A stretch of 7,381 nt of DNA from an uncultured Gaiellaceae bacterium (lineage in GTDB: Bacteria > Actinomycetota > Thermoleophilia > Gaiellales > Gaiellaceae). Below, one piece after another: positions 1 to 6,012 of the stretch (positions are counted from its first letter, which is position 1; each line of letters starts with the position of its first letter). Location of the stretch: positions 1 through 7,381 of the forward strand of contig CATPAS010000305.1 of the NCBI GenBank assembly GCA_955652075.1, given 5' to 3'. The position numbers were made by a program, and so were the translations under genes. The notes beneath the pieces were generated by a model. The model did no database searches. It was not told the origin of the DNA and worked only from the letters and a program-made list of their open reading frames with translations.

Positions 1-288
1 CCCGCCTGCCCGGACCACACCGAGAAGCGAAAGCTCTTCGAGCTGCTCGGCGCGGACAGCGCGGGGCTCGCCTTGACGGAGTCGTTCGCGATGATGCCGG
101 CCGCGGCTGTGAGCGGCATCTATCTGGCGAATCCGAGCGCGCGCTACTTCTCGGTGGGGCGGCTCGCCCGCGACCAGGTCAAGGACTACGCCGCCCGCAA
201 GGGGACGACCGTCCAGGAGACCGAGCGTTGGCTCACGCCGAACCTGGGTTATGAGGTTCGTTCGAGGGAGAAGGCGCTCAACCGCTGA
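1..288 (+). CDS. metH: Cobalamin-dependent methionine synthase, C-terminal activation domain (5' end outside window)
   Basis: This is the last 95 codons of MetH, which transfers the methyl group of methyltetrahydrofolate to homocysteine through cobalamin, giving methionine in the cytoplasm. The visible part is the SAM-binding reactivation domain. It opens at PACPDHTEK, the end of the family motif [15 protein letters not shown] that contacts SAM. It continues with [15 protein letters not shown], then the block [20 protein letters not shown], and ends at [12 protein letters not shown], the usual MetH terminus, followed by a short basic tail and TGA at 286-288. The frame is open from base 1, so a TTG at 73 is not a real start. 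The upstream SAM-binding arginine and all catalytic, folate and B12 domains lie outside the window. The next gene begins five bases after the stop, so the two are probably cotranscribed. The family call is near certain. Confidence 0.96.
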   Translation, partial: PACPDHTEKRKLFELLGADSAGLALTESFAMMPAAAVSGIYLANPSARYFSVGRLARDQVKDYAARKGTTVQETERWLTPNLGYEVRSREKALNR

Positions 289-293
289 GGCGC

Positions 294-1391
294 ATGGAGC
301 ACGCGTTCGGACGCAGCTCTCCGTTCAGCCTCGGCATCGAGGAAGAATTTCAGCTCGTCTCGGCCGAGAGCTACGAGCTCGTGCCGCGCTTCGACGAGGT
401 GGCCGATGCCGCTCACGACCAGCGCGTGCGCCAGGAGTTGATGACCTCGGTGCTGGAGGCCGCGACGGGCGTGCACGAGCGCGTCGCCGACGCAGTCGAC
501 GAGGTGCGCGACATCCGCGCGCGGCTGCGTGATGCCGCCGCCGAGCACGGCTCGCTGATCGCCGCCGCAGGGACCCATCCGTTCTCGCGCTGGGAACACC
601 AGGAGATCACCGACTCGCCCCGCTACCAGGGGGTGGTCGAGAAGCTCCGCTGGGTCGCTGAGCGCGTCGCGATCTTCGGGCTGCACGTTCACATCGGGAT
701 GCAGGAGCCGGACACCGCGGTGCGTGTCGCCACCGGATTGCGGAACTGGGTCCCCGAGCTGCTCGCCTTGTCCGCGAACTCGCCGTACTGGCAGGGATAC
801 GACACCGGTCTCTCCTCGACGCGCAGCCAGGTCTTCGACGTCATGCCTCGAAGCGGGCTACCGCCCCGAATGAGCTCCTTCGCCGATTTCGAACGACTCA
901 TCGCACGGGGCGCAAGGGCCGGCTTCTTCCCGGACTACACGTACGTCTGGTGGGACGTGCGGCCGCATCCGAAGCTCGGGACGATCGAGCTGCGGGTCTG
1001 CGACGCGCAAACGCGCGTCGAGAACGTCGCGGGAATCGCCGCGCTCGCGCAGAGCCTCGCGGCGAAGCTCGCAGAGCGGCCCGTGCCGGTTCAGCCCCGC
1101 ACCCTCATCTCCGAGAACAAGTGGCGGGCCGCACGATACGGACTCGAGGCGGAGCTGGTCGATCTGCGGCGAGACCGGCCCCGGCCGGCACGCGAGGCGG
1201 TTCGGGAACTGCTCGTGCTGGCGGGGCCTGCGGCCGAGAGCCTCGGCTGCACGGAGGAGCTCGGCGAGATCGAGCGGCTCCTCGAGCGGGGCACCGGAGC
1301 GGACGAGCAACGCCGCGCCCACGAGCCGGAGGGGAGCCTCCTGTCGGTCTCGCGCTGGTTGGCGGAGGAGACGGTCCGGAGTGTCGGCTAG
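294..1391 (+). CDS. ybdK: Carboxylate-amine ligase, glutamate-cysteine ligase GCS2 (YbdK) family
   Basis: 365 residues, the normal length for the GCS2/YbdK family of ATP-dependent carboxylate-amine ligases. These join an amino acid such as cysteine to the gamma-carboxylate of glutamate. Visible family blocks are the N-terminal LGIEEEFQL (13-21), holding the metal/ATP-binding glutamates, then GLHVHIG (129-135), SQVFDVMPRSG (178-188), the block WWDVRPHPKLGTIELRVCDA (219-238), and ENKWRAARYGLEAELVD (274-290). The last stretch is an Arg/Glu-rich helical tail. An in-frame TGA at 252-254 makes ATG 294 the only reasonable start. The Shine-Dalgarno is poor, only TGAGG overlapping the metH stop, so translation may be coupled to metH. 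E. coli YbdK has weak glutamate-cysteine ligase activity, and related actinobacterial proteins include the ergothioneine-pathway EgtA. No ergothioneine or mycothiol gene is visible here, so the true substrate is unknown. Being next to metH fits sulfur amino-acid metabolism. Confidence 0.88.
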   Translation: MEHAFGRSSPFSLGIEEEFQLVSAESYELVPRFDEVADAAHDQRVRQELMTSVLEAATGVHERVADAVDEVRDIRARLRDAAAEHGSLIAAAGTHPFSRWEHQEITDSPRYQGVVEKLRWVAERVAIFGLHVHIGMQEPDTAVRVATGLRNWVPELLALSANSPYWQGYDTGLSSTRSQVFDVMPRSGLPPRMSSFADFERLIARGARAGFFPDYTYVWWDVRPHPKLGTIELRVCDAQTRVENVAGIAALAQSLAAKLAERPVPVQPRTLISENKWRAARYGLEAELVDLRRDRPRPAREAVRELLVLAGPAAESLGCTEELGEIERLLERGTGADEQRRAHEPEGSLLSVSRWLAEETVRSVG

Positions 1392-1410
1392 CCGGGCGGT
1401 CGGCTATCCT

Positions 1411-1452
1411 CGGGACCGGCTGGCGCCCTCGGAACGGGCGCCGTCCTGTTTT
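1411..1452 (+). terminator. Probable rho-independent terminator between the ybdK-like gene and the LCP gene
   Basis: The perfect arms GGCGCCC (1422-1428) and GGGCGCC (1436-1442) enclose a seven-base loop. An outer stem of CGGGAC (1411-1416) with GTCCTG (1443-1448), including one G-T pair, extends it past a five-base bulge. TTTT (1449-1452) follows directly. The structure lies just after the upstream stop and just before the LCP start, so it could end the metH-ybdK transcript. The T run is short. A TATCCT box at 1405-1410 could be a -10 element, in which case the hairpin would instead sit in the LCP leader RNA. Confidence 0.5.
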
Positions 1453-1460
1453 CAGGCCGT

Positions 1461-3383
1461 ATGAAAACCACGCTCAAGAGAGGCATGGGGCGCGCCGCAA
1501 GCGGCAACGGCAACGGCCGCGCGGTGTACCCGCCCGGCGTCCACACGCCGATGACGCGCTACCGCCAGCCGGAGCCGCGGCGCCGAAACGCCTGGCAGGT
1601 GGTGCGGACCGTGGTGCTCTGGTTGCTGGTGGCTGCGCTCGTGGTCGCGAGCGGGGCGGCGGGCGCCGCTTACCTGAAGACCCACGAGTTCCTGGCTGCG
1701 ATCGCCCCGAAGACGAAGGCGGATCGCGCTGCTGCAAAGCGGCTGGACCTGGTCGTCCCGGGTCAGCCTACGATCGCCCTCGTCATCGGCACCGATCGCA
1801 GGGTTGGCAGGCAAGCGGAGCTGACCGGCCGTTCGGACACGCTCATTCTGGTTCGAGCCGATCCGGCGACGAACTCGCTCTCCATGCTCTCGTTCCCCCG
1901 CGACCTGATCGCGACGATCAAGTGTCCTGGGCGCCCGGATACGCGAGACCGGATCAACGCCGCGTTCTCGTTCTGCGGCACGGTCGGAAGCCTAGAGACC
2001 GTGCGCGCGCTGACAGGCCTGCCGATCAACTACTTCATCACGGTCAACTTCCGGGGCTTCATGCAGCTCGTGAACAATCTCGGCGGCGTCTGGATCGACG
2101 TCGACCACCGCTACCTCTGTGATCCAACGAACTGCCCGGGCGTGTCGCAGATCAATCTGTGGCCCGGGTACCAGCGCGTGAATGCGACGAACGCCCTGGC
2201 CTATGTTCGCTTCCGCCATTTCGACTCTGACCTCTACCGCAATGCCCGGCAGCAGCTCTTCCTGAAAGCGCTGAAGCAGCAAATCTCTTCCCAGCTGGAC
2301 ATCAGCACGGTCTTCAAGATCATGAACGCGGTCGAGAAGAACGTGATCGTCGGCCGCGGCGGGGGCCAGGCGCTCGATCCGAAGACCTTGAAGGACTACC
2401 TTTACTTCGCGCACGGATTGCCGGGAGGCCATGTCTTCCAGTCCAAGATCGAAGGCCTGACCGGCACCAATGAGCTCTCTGCGACGCCCGACAGCATCGC
2501 CACAGCTGTGCGTGATTTCGTCCAGCCGGACGTGAATGCGCCGGCGAAGGCGCGTGACGTCACGCTCGGAATCAAGCGGCGCTCGCACGCACCGCTTCCG
2601 CGCAACACCTCGACGACGGTTCTGAACGGCAACGGCGTTGCCGGGTCAGCGGCCAATGCTGCGTACGAGCTCGGGCAGCGCGGCTACAAGATCGTCCTCC
2701 CACCGACCGGCCAGACGCAGAATGCTCCGAACTTCCAGTACTTCCGCACCACCGTGTACTTCGACAAGGCGCAACCGCGCTCCGGGGCCGCCGCCGCCCA
2801 GATCGCCAACCTGTTCGGGGACGCCACCGTCAAGCCGCTGCCCGCGGAGTTCGCCACGCTGGCGAACGGCGCGATGGCTACGGTCGTTGTCGGGCAGAAC
2901 TTCCACGGGACGATTGCGCCGGCGCCGGTCGACAAGACGCCGACGAAGCAGCCGCCGATGGTGACGCCGAACGCCGCAATGACACGGTCGCTCCTCGTGC
3001 AGGCGAACAAACACGTTCGCTTCAGACTTCAGGTGCCTCGCCTCGTCGAAAGCTCCTCGCGGCTGGAGTTCGACGCGCCGATCCGGGTCTACACCATCAA
3101 CAAGGGCTACCGCGCGGTCCGGCTGACCTTCCGCATCGGCTCGAACGAGTACTGGGGCATCGAGGAGACGAACTGGAACGATGCGCCGGCGCTCGTCGGG
3201 CCGAGCTTCGTCCACAAGATCAAGGGCCGTGAATACGCCCTCTACTACTCCGGGGCGCATCTCCATATGGTCGTGCTGCGGAAGGACGGGGCGACGTACT
3301 GGGTCGTGAACTCGGTGCTCGACGAGCTTTCCAACGAGACGATGCTCGCGATCGCGCGAGGGCTCGCTCCGCTTCCCAAGTAG
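1461..3383 (+). CDS. LytR-CpsA-Psr (LCP) family cell-wall glycopolymer transferase with LytR_C and an extra C-terminal domain
   Basis: 640 residues. LCP proteins are membrane-anchored phosphotransferases that move glycopolymers from undecaprenyl pyrophosphate onto peptidoglycan, outside the membrane. Order seen: a basic Gly/Pro-rich cytoplasmic tail (1-46), one membrane segment (about 48-70), then the LCP catalytic domain (about 103-275). Its typical blocks are GRSDTLILVRADP (123-135), SFPRDL (144-149, the Arg/Asp pair), RINAAFSFCG (164-173), FMQLVNNLGGVWIDV (200-214), and ALAYVRFRH...RNARQQ (245-265), which carries the pyrophosphate-binding arginines. A LytR_C-like domain follows (about 384-480, starting STTVLNGNGVAG). 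A further domain (about 507-640) with many aromatic residues ends near LSNETMLAIA, and I cannot name its family with confidence. C172, C220 and C225 may form disulfides outside the cell. ATG 1461 has no clear Shine-Dalgarno; in-frame ATGs at 1485 and 1551 would also keep the membrane segment. The dehydrogenase gene begins 11 bases downstream. Confidence 0.9.
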   Translation: MKTTLKRGMGRAASGNGNGRAVYPPGVHTPMTRYRQPEPRRRNAWQVVRTVVLWLLVAALVVASGAAGAAYLKTHEFLAAIAPKTKADRAAAKRLDLVVPGQPTIALVIGTDRRVGRQAELTGRSDTLILVRADPATNSLSMLSFPRDLIATIKCPGRPDTRDRINAAFSFCGTVGSLETVRALTGLPINYFITVNFRGFMQLVNNLGGVWIDVDHRYLCDPTNCPGVSQINLWPGYQRVNATNALAYVRFRHFDSDLYRNARQQLFLKALKQQISSQLDISTVFKIMNAVEKNVIVGRGGGQALDPKTLKDYLYFAHGLPGGHVFQSKIEGLTGTNELSATPDSIATAVRDFVQPDVNAPAKARDVTLGIKRRSHAPLPRNTSTTVLNGNGVAGSAANAAYELGQRGYKIVLPPTGQTQNAPNFQYFRTTVYFDKAQPRSGAAAAQIANLFGDATVKPLPAEFATLANGAMATVVVGQNFHGTIAPAPVDKTPTKQPPMVTPNAAMTRSLLVQANKHVRFRLQVPRLVESSSRLEFDAPIRVYTINKGYRAVRLTFRIGSNEYWGIEETNWNDAPALVGPSFVHKIKGREYALYYSGAHLHMVVLRKDGATYWVVNSVLDELSNETMLAIARGLAPLPK

Positions 3384-3394
3384 GCTTCCCGGTC

Positions 3395-4732
3395 ATGGCG
3401 GAATCGCGAACGATCGGCGTTTTCGGCGCGGGCTGGGTCGGCCTCGTCACCGGCGGCTGCTTCGCCGAACTCGGGCACGAGGTGATCGTGCGGGACGTCA
3501 TGCAAGACAGGATCGAGGCGCTGCACGCCGGTCAGCTGCCTTTCCACGAGGCGAATCTGCCGGAGGTGCTCGAGCGGAACCGCGATCGCATTCGGTACAC
3601 GCTCGACCCTCACGATCTCGCGGACACAGACGCGTTGTTCATCTGCGTCCAGACCCCGCCCACGTACTCGGGCGACGCGGATCTGTCGTTCGTCTGGTCG
3701 GCTCTGGACGATCTCCCACGAGCCGAGCGGCGTCAGGTCCTCGTGATGAAGTCAACCGTGCCGGTCGGGACGGGCGAAAAGGTCCGTGCTGCACTGGAAG
3801 GACGCGGGCTCACGAACCTCGGTTACGTGTCCAATCCGGAGTTCCTGGCGGAAGGAAGCGCGGTGCGCGATTTCCTCAATCCGGACCGGATCGTAATCGG
3901 GGCCTTCGCCGACGAGGACGGCGCGGCGGTCGAAGCGCTCTACGGCGGGCTCGAGGCGCCCGTGGTCCGCACGGACGTTGCGTCAGCCGAGATGATCAAA
4001 CTCGCCGCGAATGCGTTCCTCATGACCCGGATCTCGTTCATCAACGAGATTGCGAACGTGTGCGAGGCGGTCGGCGCGGACGTGGTCGAGGTCGCCAGGG
4101 GTGTCGGGCTCGATCATCGCCTTGGCCCGCATTTCCTGCGCGCGGGCATTGGCTACGGTGGTTCCTGTTTTCCAAAAGACTCGCTCGCGCTCAAGCAGCT
4201 CGCGTCGAACTCCGGCTACCACTTCCAGCTGCTGGCCGCGGTGATCGAGGTGAACGAGCTGCAGAAGCGCCGCGTCGTGCAGAAGCTGCAGAAGCACCTC
4301 GGCAAGCTGCGCGGCAAGAAGATCGCTTTGCTCGGCCTTGCGTTCAAGGCCGGCACGGACGACATGCGTGAGGCGCCGTCGCTCGTGCTGGCGTCGCGCC
4401 TGCTGGCCGAGGGTGCGGAGGTGCGTGCCTGGGATCCGGTCGCGCGGCCGGGCGAGCTGATGAAGGGCGCAGTGCTCTCCGACAGCGTGGCCGACGCGGT
4501 CCGCGATGCCGACGCGGCGGTGATCGTGACGGAGTGGGACGAGCTGCGTGGGCTGGCGACGCAAGAGGTGCGCGACTCGATGGCGCGTCCGCTGATCATC
4601 GACGGGCGCAACCTGCTCGACCCTGCCGAGACCCGTGCCGCCGGCTTTGCCTACGAGGGCATCGGCCGGCCGAGCTCGCCGTTCGAATCGCTCCCTGAGA
4701 CGGCAGAGCCCGAGACGAAGGTGTCCGGATAG
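3395..4732 (+). CDS. ugd: UDP-glucose 6-dehydrogenase / nucleotide-sugar dehydrogenase
   Basis: 445 residues, the usual size for UDP-glucose/GDP-mannose dehydrogenases, cytoplasmic enzymes that oxidise a sugar nucleotide twice with NAD to give a UDP-uronate. Domains in order: N-terminal Rossmann fold with GAGWVGL (11-17); FICVQTPP (82-89); KSTVPVGTG (119-127); SNPEFLAEGSAVRDF (146-160); central domain with KLAANAFLMTRISFINEI (202-219), holding the conserved lysine and asparagine; catalytic GGSCFPKD (255-262) with nucleophile Cys258; and a C-terminal UDP-binding domain with GLAFKAGTDDMREAPS (314-329). All key residues are present, so it should be active. UDP-glucose is the most likely substrate, but GDP-mannose or UDP-N-acetylhexosamines cannot be ruled out by motif alone. 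ATG 3395 lies 11 bases after the LCP stop, with little Shine-Dalgarno. The stop TAG overlaps the GTG of the next gene by one base. The last 25 residues are acidic and proline-rich, probably a disordered tail. Confidence 0.92.
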   Translation: MAESRTIGVFGAGWVGLVTGGCFAELGHEVIVRDVMQDRIEALHAGQLPFHEANLPEVLERNRDRIRYTLDPHDLADTDALFICVQTPPTYSGDADLSFVWSALDDLPRAERRQVLVMKSTVPVGTGEKVRAALEGRGLTNLGYVSNPEFLAEGSAVRDFLNPDRIVIGAFADEDGAAVEALYGGLEAPVVRTDVASAEMIKLAANAFLMTRISFINEIANVCEAVGADVVEVARGVGLDHRLGPHFLRAGIGYGGSCFPKDSLALKQLASNSGYHFQLLAAVIEVNELQKRRVVQKLQKHLGKLRGKKIALLGLAFKAGTDDMREAPSLVLASRLLAEGAEVRAWDPVARPGELMKGAVLSDSVADAVRDADAAVIVTEWDELRGLATQEVRDSMARPLIIDGRNLLDPAETRAAGFAYEGIGRPSSPFESLPETAEPETKVSG

Positions 4733-5445
4733 TGGAAGCCATAATCCTGGCGGGTGGGCTGGCGACGCGGCTCGGCGACGCGGCGCGTGGAAACCCGAAG
4801 GCGCTCGTCCCGATCGCAGGGCATCCACTCGCCGAGTACCAGGTTTCCCAGCTCGTGCGCGCCGGTGTCGAGCGCGTGATCGTCAGCTGTAGCGCCGGCC
4901 AGGCGGCGCTGTTCGAGGCGAAGCTCTCCGGGTTGGGTGCGGAGATCATCGCGGTCGCCGAGCCGGAGCCGCTTGGGCGGGGGGGAGGCTTGCGCTTCGC
5001 GGCCGAGCAGCGAGAGGAGTCGGGCCCGCTCTATGCGTTCAACGGCGACGAGCTGCATGACGTCGACCTGCGCGCGTTCCTGGAGGCGCACGAGGAGCAC
5101 GGCGGCGCCGCGACGATCGTGGTCGCGCCGCTGAGGTCGCAGTTCGGGGTGGTCGAGCTTGCCGACGACGACCGCGTGACAGGGTTCCGCGAGGCGCCGC
5201 GCCTGCCGCACTGGGTCAATGCCGGGATCTATGTGCTTGACGAGGAGGCGCTGGCGCGCCTACCGGAGCGCGGCGACCACGAGGTGTCGACCTTCCCCGA
5301 CCTGGCTGCGGAGGAAAAGCTGTTCGGCTTCCGGCATGAAGGCCTCTGGATCACGGTCAACACGCCGAAGGACCTGCAGCGGGCGGAGGAGTACTACGCA
5401 TCTCATCCCGAGCTCCGTCCGACCCTCGCCCGCGGTCGCAGCTGA
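4732..5445 (+). CDS. Sugar-1-phosphate nucleotidyltransferase (NTP_transferase family)
   Basis: 237 residues, a single-domain nucleotidyltransferase that joins a sugar-1-phosphate to an NTP to form an NDP-sugar. Its length resembles HddC/MurU-like enzymes rather than the longer ManC or GlmU. It shows the N-terminal nucleotide loop LAGGLATRL plus PKALVPI (6-28), where the usual GGxGTRL has Ala instead of Gly. It also has NGDE (104-107) with the first metal aspartate, GFREAP (151-156), WVNAGIYVLD (161-170) and FPDL (188-191). Near the end WITVNTPKDL (206-215) stands where the family usually has WxDIGTPxD, so the second metal-binding aspartate appears to be threonine (T208). The base and sugar used cannot be read from this. 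The GTG start overlaps the dehydrogenase stop as TAGTG, a strong sign of translational coupling and of a shared polysaccharide-precursor role. Confidence 0.85.
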   Translation: MEAIILAGGLATRLGDAARGNPKALVPIAGHPLAEYQVSQLVRAGVERVIVSCSAGQAALFEAKLSGLGAEIIAVAEPEPLGRGGGLRFAAEQREESGPLYAFNGDELHDVDLRAFLEAHEEHGGAATIVVAPLRSQFGVVELADDDRVTGFREAPRLPHWVNAGIYVLDEEALARLPERGDHEVSTFPDLAAEEKLFGFRHEGLWITVNTPKDLQRAEEYYASHPELRPTLARGRS

Positions 5446-5462
5446 TCCGCGGTCGCAGCTGA
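5430..5462 (+). repeat. Tandem 16-base direct repeat across the nucleotidyltransferase stop codon
   Basis: CCGCGGTCGCAGCTGA occurs at 5430-5445 and again at 5447-5462, a 17-base period. The first copy encodes the last residues and the TGA stop of the nucleotidyltransferase. The second is noncoding. It looks like a small tandem duplication, and it leads directly into the inverted repeats that follow. Confidence 0.85.
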
Positions 5463-5500
5463 CCCAAAAGGCCGGGGTCAGACCCTTGCCGTTCGGGTCA
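5459..5500. repeat. Alternating inverted repeats GACCC/GGGTC with 20-base period
   Basis: Four arms alternate: GACCC 5461-5465, GGGTC 5475-5479, GACCC 5481-5485 and GGGTC 5495-5499. Each hairpin has a nine-base loop, and same-sense arms are exactly 20 bases apart. The first pair extends to CTGACCC/GGGTCAG (5459-5465 with 5475-5481). The middle arms also form GGGTC-A-GACCC. Several folds therefore compete. The pattern resembles REP-type palindromes or a bidirectional terminator without a T tract. No protein-coding role is visible. Confidence 0.7.
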
Positions 5501-5510
5501 CCGCTCCGCC

Positions 5511-5541
5511 AGACAGGTCTTGTGCCTGGCACCGGACAGGT
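5511..5541. repeat. GTGCC-T-GGCAC palindrome flanked by GACAGGT direct repeats
   Basis: An 11-base palindrome GTGCC-T-GGCAC (5522-5532) lies between two GACAGGT copies (5512-5518 and 5535-5541) set 23 bases apart. The left copy is itself inside AGAC-AG-GTCT (5511-5520). It directly follows the GACCC/GGGTC array, so the two may be halves of one mobile palindromic element. An operator for the cupin gene is another possibility, since the downstream -10 box is only 24 bases away. Confidence 0.6.
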
Positions 5542-5564
5542 TCCCGTTGCGTTGACGGACGGCA

Positions 5565-5577
5565 TAGAGTCGCCTCG
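5565..5577 (+). promoter_or_regulatory. Putative leaderless promoter (-10 TAGAGT) of the cupin gene
   Basis: TAGAGT (5565-5570) matches the actinobacterial TAnnnT -10 element and is exactly seven bases before ATG 5578. Transcription would thus begin at or next to the start codon. No Shine-Dalgarno is present, as expected for a leaderless mRNA. TTCCCG at 5541-5546 is the best -35 at 18-base spacing and is weak; TTGACG at 5552-5557 is too close to serve this box. Confidence 0.5.
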
Positions 5578-5988
5578 ATGAGCGTGGACTCGCCCAACCT
5601 CGAGGGCCTCGACGCTTGGGCCTTCGAGCCACGCAGGGTGGACAAGCCCTGGGGCTACGAGCTGATCTGGGCAGAGACCGACCGGTACGTCGGCAAGGTG
5701 CTCTTCGTAAAGGCCGGCGAGTCCCTCAGTCTGCAGTTCCACCGTGTGAAGGAGGAGTCCTGGCTCGTCCAGTCGGGCCGCGCCAGGCTCGAGCTCGGCT
5801 CGGCCGGGGATCCGGTGCTGACCGAAGAAGTAGTCGGGCCCGGCGCCTCGTTCCACTTCCGCCCCGGCTCGGTTCACCGCGTCACGGCGCTCGAGGACAC
5901 GACGATCCTCGAGGTCTCCACCTCGGAGCTCGATGACGTCGTCCGCCTCGAAGATCGGTATGGGCGGGAGGGAACCTCCAAGCCTTAA
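5578..5988 (+). CDS. Small cupin protein, mannose-6-phosphate isomerase type II-like
   Basis: 136 residues forming one cupin barrel. It matches the C-terminal cupin of type II phosphomannose isomerases/ManC: KPWGYELIW (23-31), AGESLSLQFH (46-55), WLVQSGRARLELG (62-74), PGASFHFRPGSVHRV (88-102), and the characteristic ending DDVVRLEDRYGR (119-130). Cupins of this kind isomerise sugar phosphates at a bound metal ion. Probable ligands here are H55, E60 and H100. The position of the second histidine of the common QMHHHRAEH motif is V57 (QFHRVKEE), so the metal site differs from classical PMI and its activity is uncertain. Lying just downstream of a nucleotidyltransferase gene, it recalls a ManC split into two proteins, but it has its own promoter and is separated by the repeat region. 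ATG 5578 is preferred because of the -10 box seven bases before it. It could instead be a non-enzymatic sugar-binding cupin. Confidence 0.8.
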   Translation: MSVDSPNLEGLDAWAFEPRRVDKPWGYELIWAETDRYVGKVLFVKAGESLSLQFHRVKEESWLVQSGRARLELGSAGDPVLTEEVVGPGASFHFRPGSVHRVTALEDTTILEVSTSELDDVVRLEDRYGREGTSKP

Positions 5989-6004
5989 CACACTTGTGTT
6001 AAGG
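5983..6004. promoter_or_regulatory. 22-bp palindromic operator upstream of merR-ahcY
   Basis: The arms CCTTAACACA (5983-5992) and TGTGTTAAGG (5995-6004) are perfect inverted repeats around a two-base centre, CT. It is by far the best AT-containing palindrome in this GC-rich window. The left arm contains the cupin stop codon TAA (5986-5988) and the right arm overlaps the proposed merR -10 box. A dimeric MerR-family protein is encoded nine bases downstream, so autoregulation of merR and ahcY is the simplest reading. Binding itself is inferred. Confidence 0.8.
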
Positions 6005-6012
6005 TCTCGGCC
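6000..6012 (+). promoter_or_regulatory. Putative leaderless promoter (-10 TAAGGT) of merR-ahcY
   Basis: TAAGGT (6000-6005) fits TAnnnT and lies seven bases before GTG 6013, the same geometry as at the cupin gene. There is no Shine-Dalgarno. Five of its six bases are inside the right arm of the palindrome, so a bound protein would cover it and most likely repress. No convincing -35 is seen at 17-19 bases upstream. Confidence 0.5.

Noticed and set aside
73..75. TTG as a start codon of a 71-residue protein
   Set aside because: The frame is open from base 1 and the residues before it (PACPDHTEK) belong to the conserved MetH domain.
950..2122. 390-codon plus-strand open frame across the ybdK-LCP junction
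   Set aside because: Its Arg/Gly/Ala-rich translation overlaps two well-supported genes in another frame and crosses the hairpin between them.
3983..4828. 281-codon minus-strand open frame
   Set aside because: It is antisense to the dehydrogenase and nucleotidyltransferase genes, Arg/His-rich, with no family motif.
5552..5557. TTGACG as the -35 box of the cupin promoter
   Set aside because: It is only seven bases upstream of TAGAGT, too close for a sigma-70-type spacer.
5446..5577. CRISPR array or tRNA in the largest gap
   Set aside because: The repeats are 5-16 bases with mixed orientation and no regular spacers, and no cloverleaf or CCA-ended tRNA can be drawn.
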